Below are positions 1 through 8,040 of a stretch of DNA of 20,917 nucleotides, piece by piece. A model generated the notes under the pieces. The model saw only the letters and a program-made list of their open reading frames with translations, searched no databases and was not told where the DNA came from. The DNA lies in NCBI GenBank assembly GCA_964387645.1, contig CAYLYM010000067.1:1-20917 (forward strand), in the 5' to 3' direction. Position numbers and translations under genes: made by a program. Every line of letters begins with the position of its first letter. The first letter of the stretch is position 1. This DNA is from CAYLYM01 sp964387645 (GTDB lineage: Bacteria > Calditrichota > Calditrichia > RBG-13-44-9).

Positions 1-476
1 TTGAGAAAAAGATCTGCGTGAAATGGATTAATGCAAACCATAGTGTCAACAAAACGAATAAAAAATTTTTCGGTAATGGACCAGATTTTTCCTGAAAAAG
101 GTTTTACATTGAATATTTCTAATCCGCGGTAATATTCATGTGTATCATAAATCAATTTCTTTCTTCTTATAATAGCCACAAGAGCCGAAGCAGGTAGTAC
201 CCATAAATCATGAACATGCAGAATATCGAAATGTTCGAATAAAAGACGTATGAATAATTTAAAATTAAATGATAAAAACTTTAATGGCCCTCCCTGCCAA
301 TAACGAATAGCAATTCTTTCTAAAACAACTGTTCCAACAAATTGATGAGCCTTAAGTTCAGGTGTTTTTAGCGAAAGGATTTTAACTTCATATCCATTTC
401 TGGAAGCTGTAAGGGCTTCATTAAAAATACGACGCTCATTTTCACAATCACTAATTGTTGTATGAATAATTTTCAT
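1..476 (-). CDS. GT4-type glycosyltransferase, N-terminal part (runs off left edge)
   Basis: The reverse strand from the ATG at 476 stays open for 158 codons to the window edge, so only the N-terminal Rossmann domain is present. It starts MKIIHTTISDCENERRIFNEA. Residues 87-90 are HVHD and 110-116 are YDTHEYY, motifs typical of the N-terminal domain of GT4/GT-B glycosyltransferases. Members transfer a sugar from a nucleotide-sugar to a lipid or polysaccharide acceptor at the cytoplasmic side of the membrane. The nucleotide-sugar site would lie in the missing C-terminal half, so donor and acceptor cannot be told. It is not a BshA-like sequence, despite bshC being nearby. The ATG overlaps the stop of an upstream decayed frame by four bases (ATGA), which suggests it was once translationally coupled to a gene now lost. 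Confidence 0.85.
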   Translation of the reverse strand, partial: MKIIHTTISDCENERRIFNEALTASRNGYEVKILSLKTPELKAHQFVGTVVLERIAIRYWQGGPLKFLSFNFKLFIRLLFEHFDILHVHDLWVLPASALVAIIRRKKLIYDTHEYYRGLEIFNVKPFSGKIWSITEKFFIRFVDTMVCINPFHADLFL

Positions 477-715
477 TTGAATCGAGCAATAATAAAATAT
501 TTACAATCTATTCCATTAATATACCTGCCAGCGACGATAATTCTTTTCAGATCATAACAACTTTAAAAAGGACTCTGTCATTTCTCAAGCACAAATTTCC
601 TTTTTGACCTACAAACCATGTTCTCGAATTAAGTTAAAAATGGAAGTTAAATTTGGGTCCCGAATTCTGATCCAACCAGAAAAAGACAATCCTATAAAAA
701 AATGCCAAAAAAATA
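473..715 (-). pseudogene. decayed coding remnant between the DUF6599-like gene and the GT4 gene
   Basis: Reading the minus strand, one open stretch (about 715 down to 598) gives a peptide ending GWIRIRDPNLTSIFNLIREH-GL-stop. A second frame below it contains two stops and then ends DLKRIIVAGRYINGIDCKY-FIIARFK-stop, its TGA overlapping the ATG of the GT4 gene by four bases. Both stretches look coding in composition, and the ATGA junction is what an operon partner would leave behind. The tail loosely recalls the end of a class I methyltransferase, but I cannot assign it. It could also be ordinary AT-rich spacer with chance open frames. No intact gene exists here. Confidence 0.3.
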
Positions 716-744
716 GATACAGATCTAAAGTGGCTCAATGAGGT

Positions 745-1692
745 TTAACCTGATTTGACAATTTTTTTCTTCTTTAATTGATTTAATAAATCACGGAGTC
801 GATCTTCAGTCCATTTCCTGTCCCTAAAATCCAGTATTCCATAGATGATCTGATTTTTTTTAGCGAGTAACGTCTTTCCCCACAGGGGTTCATTAACGAT
901 GTAATAATCAGTATCAATTTCCAATTGTTCAGGGATGAGGCTGGATCTATTTTTCATAAAGCCGTAATAGTGCCAGAAATTGCTGTCTGCAACAGCCGTG
1001 AATTTATTATCAATAATAAACATACGGGAATAACCTTCAGGTGTGTAGTAATCAGCATAATAGATATTTTCAAAATATTCCTGATCTAACCAACGTCTTA
1101 AATAAAACTTTTCAGAATGTTTAACTTTATTTTTCTCAGGCAATGCATCTAAGATTGGAGTTTCTCTTTTTTGTTCTGGTAAAACTTTAATGACTTCTTC
1201 AGCTATTTCCCTAAGCAGTTTTTCTCTTGCCTGGACAGTGTCCGACATTTCCGTGATTAATAAAAATTTCCCATACCAGGAGATAATTTTGTTTCCAAGA
1301 AGATAGGATTCAAATCCAATATTAAAGAATTTTAACGAGGGCGATTTTTCTACTGAATACAATCCGAATGCCATAATTTGTGATGGCAATTGTAAAATTG
1401 TAATAGTAACAGGCATGCTGTCCTTTTTGGAAATAACTTGCCACTGAAATCCATCCTTGACATCGAATTCCATCAGGTACTCAACAAATTCGAAATTTGT
1501 ATTTATTAAATCTTTTCCTCTTAAAACAAGTGGACTACCAACTATTTGCCATTTCTTTTTTTCTTGAAACTTTTCGAACAAACAAGTATAATTCCATTCA
1601 TCATTTTCGAGAGCAAAAAGTAAAAAGTGCAGATTAAATCCCAGAAGTAAAATAGAAATAACAATTATTTTAATGAATGAAGTTTTTTTCAT
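745..1692 (-). CDS. DUF6599-like exported protein
   Basis: This 315-residue protein starts at an ATG with an N-terminal hydrophobic stretch at about residues 7-27 after two lysines, consistent with a signal peptide or membrane anchor. The body has the pattern I associate with DUF6599: a FEKFQEKKKWQIVGSP start to the mature domain, a central segment in which LPSQIMAFGLYSVEKSP is followed by GNKIISWYGKFLLITEM, then a helical stretch ending in VLPEQKRETPILDALPEKNK. The usual YINGGAE motif is replaced by VEYLMEFDV, so the match is divergent. The family has no known biochemical function. It lies 140 bp downstream of bshC on the same strand, but no shared role can be claimed. The gene call is firm; the family call is moderate. 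Confidence 0.75.
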   Translation of the reverse strand: MKKTSFIKIIVISILLLGFNLHFLLFALENDEWNYTCLFEKFQEKKKWQIVGSPLVLRGKDLINTNFEFVEYLMEFDVKDGFQWQVISKKDSMPVTITILQLPSQIMAFGLYSVEKSPSLKFFNIGFESYLLGNKIISWYGKFLLITEMSDTVQAREKLLREIAEEVIKVLPEQKRETPILDALPEKNKVKHSEKFYLRRWLDQEYFENIYYADYYTPEGYSRMFIIDNKFTAVADSNFWHYYGFMKNRSSLIPEQLEIDTDYYIVNEPLWGKTLLAKKNQIIYGILDFRDRKWTEDRLRDLLNQLKKKKIVKSG

Positions 1693-1832
1693 CTTTAATT
1701 AATTTTTGTTATTAAATTCAAAAAACGATTATAAAATATGATTAATAAAATTTTTCACTTTCATAAATTTTTATTAATAAACTTTACCAAAAATTCACAA
1801 TAAAGTTTCATTTTTTCATTCACATTGTAATG

Positions 1833-3470
1833 TTATAAAAAAACTAATTTATGTAAATCAGTTTCTACTGGCAGGGAATCGTAGAGATTCGATATAAAAT
1901 CGGGGCCATATTTAACTAAATAATTAAATAAATTTAAAATCCTCTCCTGGTACTTACCATTGGGGAATAAATTGGAAATCACTGATTTTAACTGTCGTAC
2001 TTCAGTTTCCATTTTCCTTTCGAAAGCTTTATCGGCCCTTTCGAAGAATTTATTAAAAGCATTATCAATCTGATTTTGCGTCTTCTGGATCGCTGATTGA
2101 AGTGTGGGATCAATTTCAACCATTATATCGTTAAGTTCTATCATCGATCTATATAAATCGGCCTTGATTTGGTCAAATTTATCTTTTAAATATTTATCTG
2201 AATGTTGTCTGATAAATTCTTCTAGTAAATTTTCTTTAAGTTCAAAAATTTTGTGGTAATCGTATCCGAATTTTTGAACCAGTCGATGAATGCGTTTTTC
2301 TACCAAAGTCATCCTAACTCTTGGATAAAAAATGGGTTGGTTTACACCAAAAAAGTGATACAACTCTTTCAATTGAGCTAAGTAACTAATTTCAGCAGGT
2401 CCACCAATATAAGCAACTGTGGGAAGTAAATAATCTTGAACGATTGGACGCAAAGCCACATTAGGAGAGAACCGTTCCGGCGATTTGTTTAGGATAAAAT
2501 TTATCTCACTATCTGAAATTGGATAATGATTTTGAGGATGGCGAACTAAAAATCTATTTTCATCTCTATCCACTCTGGACCGATCCAGATTATCAGATAA
2601 ATAAAAAAGTAATGTTTGGTTTTCACCCAAAATAATTTGATTGTGGTAACCGGTTGATTTCAGCTTTTCACTAATTTGTTGAAAAATTTGATTAACTTGC
2701 TTCCACTCATAAAATGCTTTTCTAAAAAGTGGCGCAGCCAGGTGTTTACTTCCTTTTTCTTCCGGATTAAATACAATAAGTCCGTAATCACCAAACATCT
2801 CGATCAGCCATTCAGCAAAAGCGTCTGCCAGGGATTTTCCAGGATGGTAAATTTTTCGCATTTTTTCTAAAATTGTATCTCTGAACTCCGTTTTTAAGCA
2901 GATTTCGACCAATCTTTCATAAATCTGCTCAATTTCATCAGGAATTTGGCGAAAGTGGATAGGACGAAAATCTTCAGGCTGATCTTTCAGAGTAAAACAA
3001 TGCAATTGATTGGATTTATCGAAACAGTAAAAATGATTTATTTCCTGAAAGTCACCATCACTGACTTCCATCCAAAAAATGGGAACAAACTGATATTGCG
3101 AAAATTGATCTTGAAGCTGCTCAGCCAATTTGACGGCAGTCAAAATTTTATAGGCAGTATATAAAGGTCCACCGAAAATACCTGCTTGCTGCCCTGTAAC
3201 AACTGCAAGTGTGTTCGGATGGCTCAATTTTTTAATATTATTCATTGTAGCGAATGTAGCATTCCACTTTCTATTCTGCTCCAATAAAATACGTTGAATC
3301 AAACTCCTATTTTGATATGACCTCTCTCGCAACTTAATACAAGGTTCCCAATCTGTGTGATAATTCCATTGATAAAAGCGTGATACTTTCTCAAATCGGT
3401 AAAGGTAATCTTCAAAAAGTATTGGATATTCTTTTATTTTCAAAGATTGAATTTGAAATGTGTATTTCAT
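1833..3470 (-). CDS. bshC: BshC, bacillithiol biosynthesis cysteine-adding enzyme
   Basis: BshC catalyses the last step of bacillithiol synthesis, adding cysteine to glucosaminyl-malate in the cytoplasm. The length of 545 residues fits the family (about 520-540). Diagnostic segments are VVTGQQAGIFGGPLYTAYK (about 91-108), FVPIFWMEVSDGDFQEINHF (128-147), RPIVQDYLLPTVAYIGGPAE (341-360) and FYPRVRMTLVEKR (381-393). A long helical, charged region (about 405-510) matches the C-terminal coiled coil. One oddity: the family's usual WxxxEDHDFEE pattern reads WMEVSDGDFQE here, with E to S and H to G changes. No bshA or bshB is visible, so the other steps must be encoded elsewhere. The ATG at 3470 has only a weak ribosome site. 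It is 80 bp downstream of the PEGA gene on the same strand, so they may be cotranscribed. Confidence 0.95.
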   Translation of the reverse strand: MKYTFQIQSLKIKEYPILFEDYLYRFEKVSRFYQWNYHTDWEPCIKLRERSYQNRSLIQRILLEQNRKWNATFATMNNIKKLSHPNTLAVVTGQQAGIFGGPLYTAYKILTAVKLAEQLQDQFSQYQFVPIFWMEVSDGDFQEINHFYCFDKSNQLHCFTLKDQPEDFRPIHFRQIPDEIEQIYERLVEICLKTEFRDTILEKMRKIYHPGKSLADAFAEWLIEMFGDYGLIVFNPEEKGSKHLAAPLFRKAFYEWKQVNQIFQQISEKLKSTGYHNQIILGENQTLLFYLSDNLDRSRVDRDENRFLVRHPQNHYPISDSEINFILNKSPERFSPNVALRPIVQDYLLPTVAYIGGPAEISYLAQLKELYHFFGVNQPIFYPRVRMTLVEKRIHRLVQKFGYDYHKIFELKENLLEEFIRQHSDKYLKDKFDQIKADLYRSMIELNDIMVEIDPTLQSAIQKTQNQIDNAFNKFFERADKAFERKMETEVRQLKSVISNLFPNGKYQERILNLFNYLVKYGPDFISNLYDSLPVETDLHKLVFL

Positions 3471-3550
3471 TTGAACTCAGGGATGCTTTGTAATAAACCT
3501 AATAATTTTTAACATCTTTTAAATAAAGTTAGCAATAATAAGAAATAAAG

Positions 3551-4837
3551 TTAAAAATCATAAGATAAGGCCAAATTAGTTCGAAAATTCACTGAAATTT
3601 TTTGATCTTTTTTGCCTAATTGCCTGGAGCCGCGCATGAGATTGATATAATGAAATCCAGGGGATATTTCAAGACCGCTAACCGGCGTGACGAATGGCGT
3701 CCATTCACCATCAATAAAAATTGCAGCACCTGGCTCTGTGGTATGAATAGTCAATTGGAGTGCCTTTTCTTGAGGTTCCATACGATAAACCACTAATTTT
3801 TTTTCTCCTGGTAAGATATTAACTAATTGACTATCAGGATAACATCGATAACCATTCGCCATTACCTCCACCTCATAAGTTCCAGCTTTTACGGGAAGTA
3901 ATTCCCCTTGTGCCTGCATCCCTGTAAATTCCTGGTCTAAATAAATATATCCCTTAAATATATTATTCGAAACTTGTAAATAGCCGATTTCAGAGTCTGG
4001 AAGAAGCTCAAACCTGACAACTGTTGTTTCGTCTGGTTTTACAAACACTCTTTGATAGGAAGGATTACCAAGATACCCTTTTTTTACTACCATAAAAGTA
4101 TGGTAACCCACTGGAACTCGAATTTTCCCATCGTTTTCTATTGGATATAATAAACCATCTACAAAAACTTTAAAATTCGTTACATTCACTTGTAACTGCA
4201 CATCAGATAATATCAAGGTACTACTCATTTGAAATTCGACTTTTACTTCTTTGTTTTGTACCACGTGGACCACCTGAACAGGAGGATAAACCACATACCC
4301 CTCTTTGAAAATTGAAATAAAATGCTTCCCTGCTTTAACATTCCTGATAGTATCAGGTGTAAAACGATTCAACTTTTCTCCATCTAAAAATACAACAGCC
4401 CCTGGAATATCAGTTTTAACAATAATCGATCCAATTTTAGAAGAAGCTCCTGGAATAAAACGATAAACAACAAAGAAAATTGTTATTCCACTAATTAAGA
4501 TTGCCAAATTAAGAAATAAATTTCTGTACAATTTTTTTTTAGTACTTCTGTGGGAAGATGAACGTCGTGAACGCCGGGTGCGCTTCCTCTTTTCCGCTTC
4601 TTCAGGGGGTAACCATTCTACCTCACCATGACGGTTGATATATTTCACATACCCCTTTTCATTAAAATATCTTTCCTCCTCTTCCTCTAAAATTTTAGCC
4701 CTTAAACGCGCTTCTAGTTGAATCCTTCTCTCTTCTTCTTCTTTCTTACGTTGTTCTCTTTCTCGTTTCTCTCTTTCCTCTAATTTTTTTCTAATTTCCT
4801 CTCTAAATCTTTTTTCTTCTTCAGGTGTTAAAGGCAT
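3551..4837 (-). CDS. membrane-anchored PEGA-repeat protein with charged coiled-coil N-terminus
   Basis: I place the start at the ATG at 4837 (428 residues, MPLTPEEEKRF) because GAGGG lies five bases before it; a TTG ten codons upstream has no ribosome site. Residues 5-57 are almost entirely E, K and R (predicted coiled coil). A short conserved-looking segment, YVKYINRHGEVEWLPPEEAE (63-82), and a basic RS-rich stretch lead to one membrane segment (about 106-127). The rest is four PEGA-type beta repeats (about 137-205, 212-278, 285-352, 361-428), each with the D-G-E or FVDG type turn and a KAGKH, PVGYH, KAGTY or SPGFH turn. The layout is a cytoplasmic coil, one helix and an extracytoplasmic domain. 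PEGA domains occur on cell-surface and S-layer-associated proteins; the role here is unknown. Confidence 0.85.
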   Translation of the reverse strand: MPLTPEEEKRFREEIRKKLEEREKREREQRKKEEEERRIQLEARLRAKILEEEEERYFNEKGYVKYINRHGEVEWLPPEEAEKRKRTRRSRRSSSHRSTKKKLYRNLFLNLAILISGITIFFVVYRFIPGASSKIGSIIVKTDIPGAVVFLDGEKLNRFTPDTIRNVKAGKHFISIFKEGYVVYPPVQVVHVVQNKEVKVEFQMSSTLILSDVQLQVNVTNFKVFVDGLLYPIENDGKIRVPVGYHTFMVVKKGYLGNPSYQRVFVKPDETTVVRFELLPDSEIGYLQVSNNIFKGYIYLDQEFTGMQAQGELLPVKAGTYEVEVMANGYRCYPDSQLVNILPGEKKLVVYRMEPQEKALQLTIHTTEPGAAIFIDGEWTPFVTPVSGLEISPGFHYINLMRGSRQLGKKDQKISVNFRTNLALSYDF

Positions 4838-5053
4838 TCTTACCCTCAAGTTTGTTATAGATAACAAATACTTATAATTTTAATCGAAACTTTTACATGA
4901 AACTTTTACTTAAAATAAATTATTTTTTATCTTAAAACTTTTCTTATTAAAATAGGTTAACTGAAAATCTTAACATTGATAGGGTTTCAATTAATTATTT
5001 GTCAAATAATTTCGTCCAAAACCAAATAAAATGAAAGTATAATGTAAAGATTA

Positions 5054-6037
5054 TTATAACCAACCGACTTCTTTATACCAAGAAATTGTTTCCTTTAATG
5101 CTTCTTTAATTGAATATTGTGGGCGAAAACCAAAATCGTGCATGGCTTGTTTCGGTGAAATAGCCCAAAAAGGTTGTGCAACTTCTCGGATTTTCTGCTT
5201 ATTTAGAATACTGGGTTTGTTTCTTAATTTGCTTAAGAACTCAATTATCGCCGCCGCTTTCGAGGCGATAGAAAAAGGAATTCTTAAATCAAAATATTTT
5301 TTATTCATAATTTCTGCGGTCATTTTTGCAATTTCAGACCACCAAAAAGGTTTGTCGTAACATAAAAAATAAATCCGTCCAACAGCTTTATTGGAAAATG
5401 CCGCTTGAATAATTCCCTCTGCGAGATCTTTTACATAAACAAGGCTGACCAATTGGTCAACTTTTCCGACTTTTAAGTTCACACCGAATTTCATTCCCTT
5501 AAAAAAATTAAGGACATCGATATCACGCGGTCCAAAAACTGCTGGTGGACGTATAATAGTAATAGGAACGCTATCATGGTATTTTTGCGCTATTTGCTCG
5601 CATCGTAATTTACTCTCACCATAATCAGTTATTGGACGACATGGATAAGATTCATCAATTGGCTCTGAAGTAGGTGAAGGTCCTACGGCAGCCTGGCTAC
5701 TGATCAATAAAAACCGTTTTAAAGATAAACACTCTGACAAGGCTGTTTCCAGTAGAATCTCAGTGGTGAGAACATTACCACGAAAGTAAGATTCTTTATT
5801 AAGTGCTTTTGTAACTCCAGCAATATGGAAAATATAATCCACATCTTTAAGTACGTCCTTGAAAGTTGCAGCCTTAAAAAGTGAACCCTTTAAAAATTCT
5901 ACAGGTAAATGCTCTATCCATCTCAAATTGCTTGTTTGTCTAATCAAACAAATAACTCGATGATTCATTTCACTCAATCTTTCAGCAACGAAACTGCCCA
6001 CAAATCCCGTCGCACCAGTTAGGAAAATTGTTGCCAT
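5054..6037 (-). CDS. extended short-chain dehydrogenase/reductase (candidate ceramide-pathway reductase, CerR-like)
   Basis: This 327-residue NAD(P)-dependent oxidoreductase of the epimerase/dehydratase (extended SDR, 3-beta-HSD-like) family has the Rossmann motif TGATGFVGS (7-15). Its catalytic residues are in LISSQAAVG (111-119) and DYGESK (138-143, Tyr139 and Lys143). IIRPPAVFGPRD (161-172) is the usual substrate-side motif. I use the ATG at 6037; a GTG codon lies directly before it. It diverges from metF, spt and the GNAT gene across a 959-bp spacer. In Caulobacter an extended SDR (CerR) works with Spt and the GNAT-type ceramide synthase, so a role in reducing the 3-keto group of a sphingoid base or ceramide is a reasonable inference. 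An unrelated sugar or steroid-type SDR function remains possible. Confidence 0.85.
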   Translation of the reverse strand: MATIFLTGATGFVGSFVAERLSEMNHRVICLIRQTSNLRWIEHLPVEFLKGSLFKAATFKDVLKDVDYIFHIAGVTKALNKESYFRGNVLTTEILLETALSECLSLKRFLLISSQAAVGPSPTSEPIDESYPCRPITDYGESKLRCEQIAQKYHDSVPITIIRPPAVFGPRDIDVLNFFKGMKFGVNLKVGKVDQLVSLVYVKDLAEGIIQAAFSNKAVGRIYFLCYDKPFWWSEIAKMTAEIMNKKYFDLRIPFSIASKAAAIIEFLSKLRNKPSILNKQKIREVAQPFWAISPKQAMHDFGFRPQYSIKEALKETISWYKEVGWL

Positions 6038-6996
6038 CACTCTGTAAAACTTTTTAAAATTTTTAATTCAAAATTTAAAAAAATATTTCACAAAAACAAT
6101 TTGTTTAAATTTTGCGTAATAGTTTAATTGATAAAAAAATTTCTATTTTTTCATTAGACTTTCTAAATTATAACATTTTTACTATTTTATTTTATTTTTA
6201 AATGATTTACAAATAATCACAATAAAAAATGTTTTTGACACTACTTTACTGATAATAATAACCCTTTTTGCATAATCAAAACAATGTTTATGTAAAAAAC
6301 AATATTTTCTGTCAAGTCTGCTTTAAACTATAAAAGATAAGGATTTATGTTATGAACGCTAACTCTGTCTACTCATCCTTTTGTAGCTAATCCTTTTGTA
6401 GCTAATTAAAGATTCTAATACATCAGGGAAAAAGTAGATACTTTCCCATACCGTATTAAAAGAGTACTAACCACAATTTCGCAGAATTCAAAATTACAAT
6501 AAATTCATAGAGTTAAAGTATTTTTATTAATGGATTAGACATAACGTATTGACAATAAATAAATCTGGGCATTATAAAAAATTCTTGATTAATTTTTTAC
6601 TTAAACAGAATTCATTTACCAAAATTTTATTAATGACTAAAGTTTTATTAATAATCTATAATATTTCTTAAATATTAATTAATTTTTTTTCTAATATTTT
6701 AAAAATATATTTTTATGCATTGAAAGTTTTGGAAAATTATAGAATGACGAATAAATATTTATGGCTATTTTATATTTCAAAATTATTATACGAAAAATAT
6801 TTATGTTTGTGTTTTTACGGTTTATTTAAAAGATTTAACATTACATGCTTATTTAAATTTTCATTTTAAAAACGAAGTTTCAAAAAATTTTCTTAATAAA
6901 ATCCAGCAAAAAAATATACATTGAAAATTATCTTTACTAATAGAAATACATTTATTATCTTATTTGCATTTAAAGAAAAATGGGATTTTTTAAAAG
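6038..6996. other. 959-bp AT-rich divergent intergenic region
   Basis: No convincing gene is present on either strand. The stretch separates the minus-strand SDR gene from plus-strand metF and so must carry promoters for both, but I see no clear -35/-10 pair. The only distinct structure is the 15-bp tandem duplication at 6376-6405. A 12-codon reading frame (ATG at about 6352, MNANSVYSSFCS) has an AAGGA 9 bases upstream and ends inside that duplication; it is too short to call. Composition is extremely A+T-rich, especially 6520-6960. Confidence 0.6.
6376..6405. repeat. 15-bp tandem duplication (2 copies)
   Basis: The unit TCCTTTTGTAGCTAA occurs twice in a row without mismatch. It looks like a simple replication-slippage duplication in spacer DNA. 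Confidence 0.9.
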
Positions 6997-7947
6997 ATGC
7001 AAGTTGTTGACGTCATAAGAAACTCCAAAGATGTTTTTATTTCATTAGAAATTACTCCACCAAATAAAGGTCAAAGTATTGAAGAAATTTTTTGTGTTGT
7101 AGAACAATTACAAGAATTTAATCCCGCCTTTATCAGCGTTACTTATCACCAACCGCATGTAGTTTATGAAGAGCGTGATGGGAGGATCTTTCGAATTCCA
7201 AAACGTAAAAAACCTGGAACTGTGGGTATTTGTGCCGCTATTACTAATCGATTTAAAATTGATGCTGTACCACATTTTATTTGTGGAGGTTTTAATAAAT
7301 TTGAAACAGAAGACGCCCTAATTGATTTACATTATTTGGGGATTGAAAATGTATTTGTCATTCGCGGTGATCCCCCACCGGGTCAAAAAGTTTTTATACC
7401 CGAGAAAGACGGGCATAAGAATGCTTATCAACTGGTTCGTCAAATTGCTAATATGAATAAAGGAATTTATTTAGAAGAATTAGAAAATGCCCAACCAACT
7501 AATTTTTGTATCGGCGTGGCAGGCTATCCTGAAAAGCATTTCGAGGCTCCTAATTTTGAAAAAGACCTGGAATATCTAAAAATGAAAGTAGATGAAGGAG
7601 CACATTACATTATCACACAAATGTTTTTTGATTTTAACGCATTTAAAAATTTTGTAGAAAAAGCCAGAGCAATTGGTATAACCGTGCCTATTTTACCTGG
7701 TATTAAACCTATTACAAACATCCGGCAGGTAACCAGTTTACCACGGGAGTTCCATATATCTTTGCCAACTGAATTAGTAAATTTATTAGAAAACGCTTCA
7801 ACACCGCAAGAAGTCAGGAAAAAAGGATTAGAATACACACGCAAATTGTGTGAAAAATTGATCGACTATGGAGTTCCGGGTATTCATATATATACGATGG
7901 GCCGAGGCGCTGCAACTTACGACTTGCTGAAAGGATTGTTTAAATAA
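6997..7947 (+). CDS. metF: MetF, 5,10-methylenetetrahydrofolate reductase
   Basis: MetF is a cytoplasmic FAD enzyme that reduces 5,10-methylene-THF to 5-methyl-THF, the methyl donor for methionine synthesis. At 316 residues it has normal length for the single-domain bacterial enzyme. Visible landmarks are FISLEITPP (14-22, Glu18 matching the catalytic Glu of E. coli MetF), VTYHQ (48-52), GICAAI (77-82), NVFVIRGDPP (118-127, Asp125 matching the FAD-site Asp), GYPEKH (176-181), KVDEGAHYIITQMFFD (197-212) and PGIKPI (234-239). The insertion around 52-72, between VTY and GICAAI, resembles Bacteroidota-type MetF. The ribosome site is weak (AAAAG directly before the ATG). It lies 90 bp upstream of spt on the same strand. 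A link to sphingolipid synthesis is not established; both draw on the serine pool. Confidence 0.93.
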   Translation: MQVVDVIRNSKDVFISLEITPPNKGQSIEEIFCVVEQLQEFNPAFISVTYHQPHVVYEERDGRIFRIPKRKKPGTVGICAAITNRFKIDAVPHFICGGFNKFETEDALIDLHYLGIENVFVIRGDPPPGQKVFIPEKDGHKNAYQLVRQIANMNKGIYLEELENAQPTNFCIGVAGYPEKHFEAPNFEKDLEYLKMKVDEGAHYIITQMFFDFNAFKNFVEKARAIGITVPILPGIKPITNIRQVTSLPREFHISLPTELVNLLENASTPQEVRKKGLEYTRKLCEKLIDYGVPGIHIYTMGRGAATYDLLKGLFK

Positions 7948-8023
7948 TTATTTCATTATCGCGAGTAATTAAACAAGTCCAGCAACCTGGGTATTATTAT
8001 ACCATCAAACGTCAGTGTAAAAT

Positions 8024-8040
8024 AAGGAGGATGAGAATTG
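8024..8040 (+). promoter_or_regulatory. strong ribosome binding site selecting a TTG start for spt
   Basis: AAGGAGG ends at 8030 and is followed, seven bases later, by TTG at 8038, the in-frame start of the spt gene. An ATG directly after the Shine-Dalgarno sequence (8031) opens only a six-codon frame that stops at 8051, and it is too close to be used well. The next in-frame ATG (8059) has no ribosome site. Confidence 0.7.

Noticed and set aside
1824..1836. ACATTGTAATGT palindrome just below the bshC stop
   Set aside because: The stem is five pairs with a two-base loop, and no T-run follows on the bshC strand, so it is not a supported terminator.
6352..6390. 12-codon frame with AAGGA upstream in the divergent spacer
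   Set aside because: Too short, ends in the tandem duplication and has no attenuator-like hairpins or codon bias.
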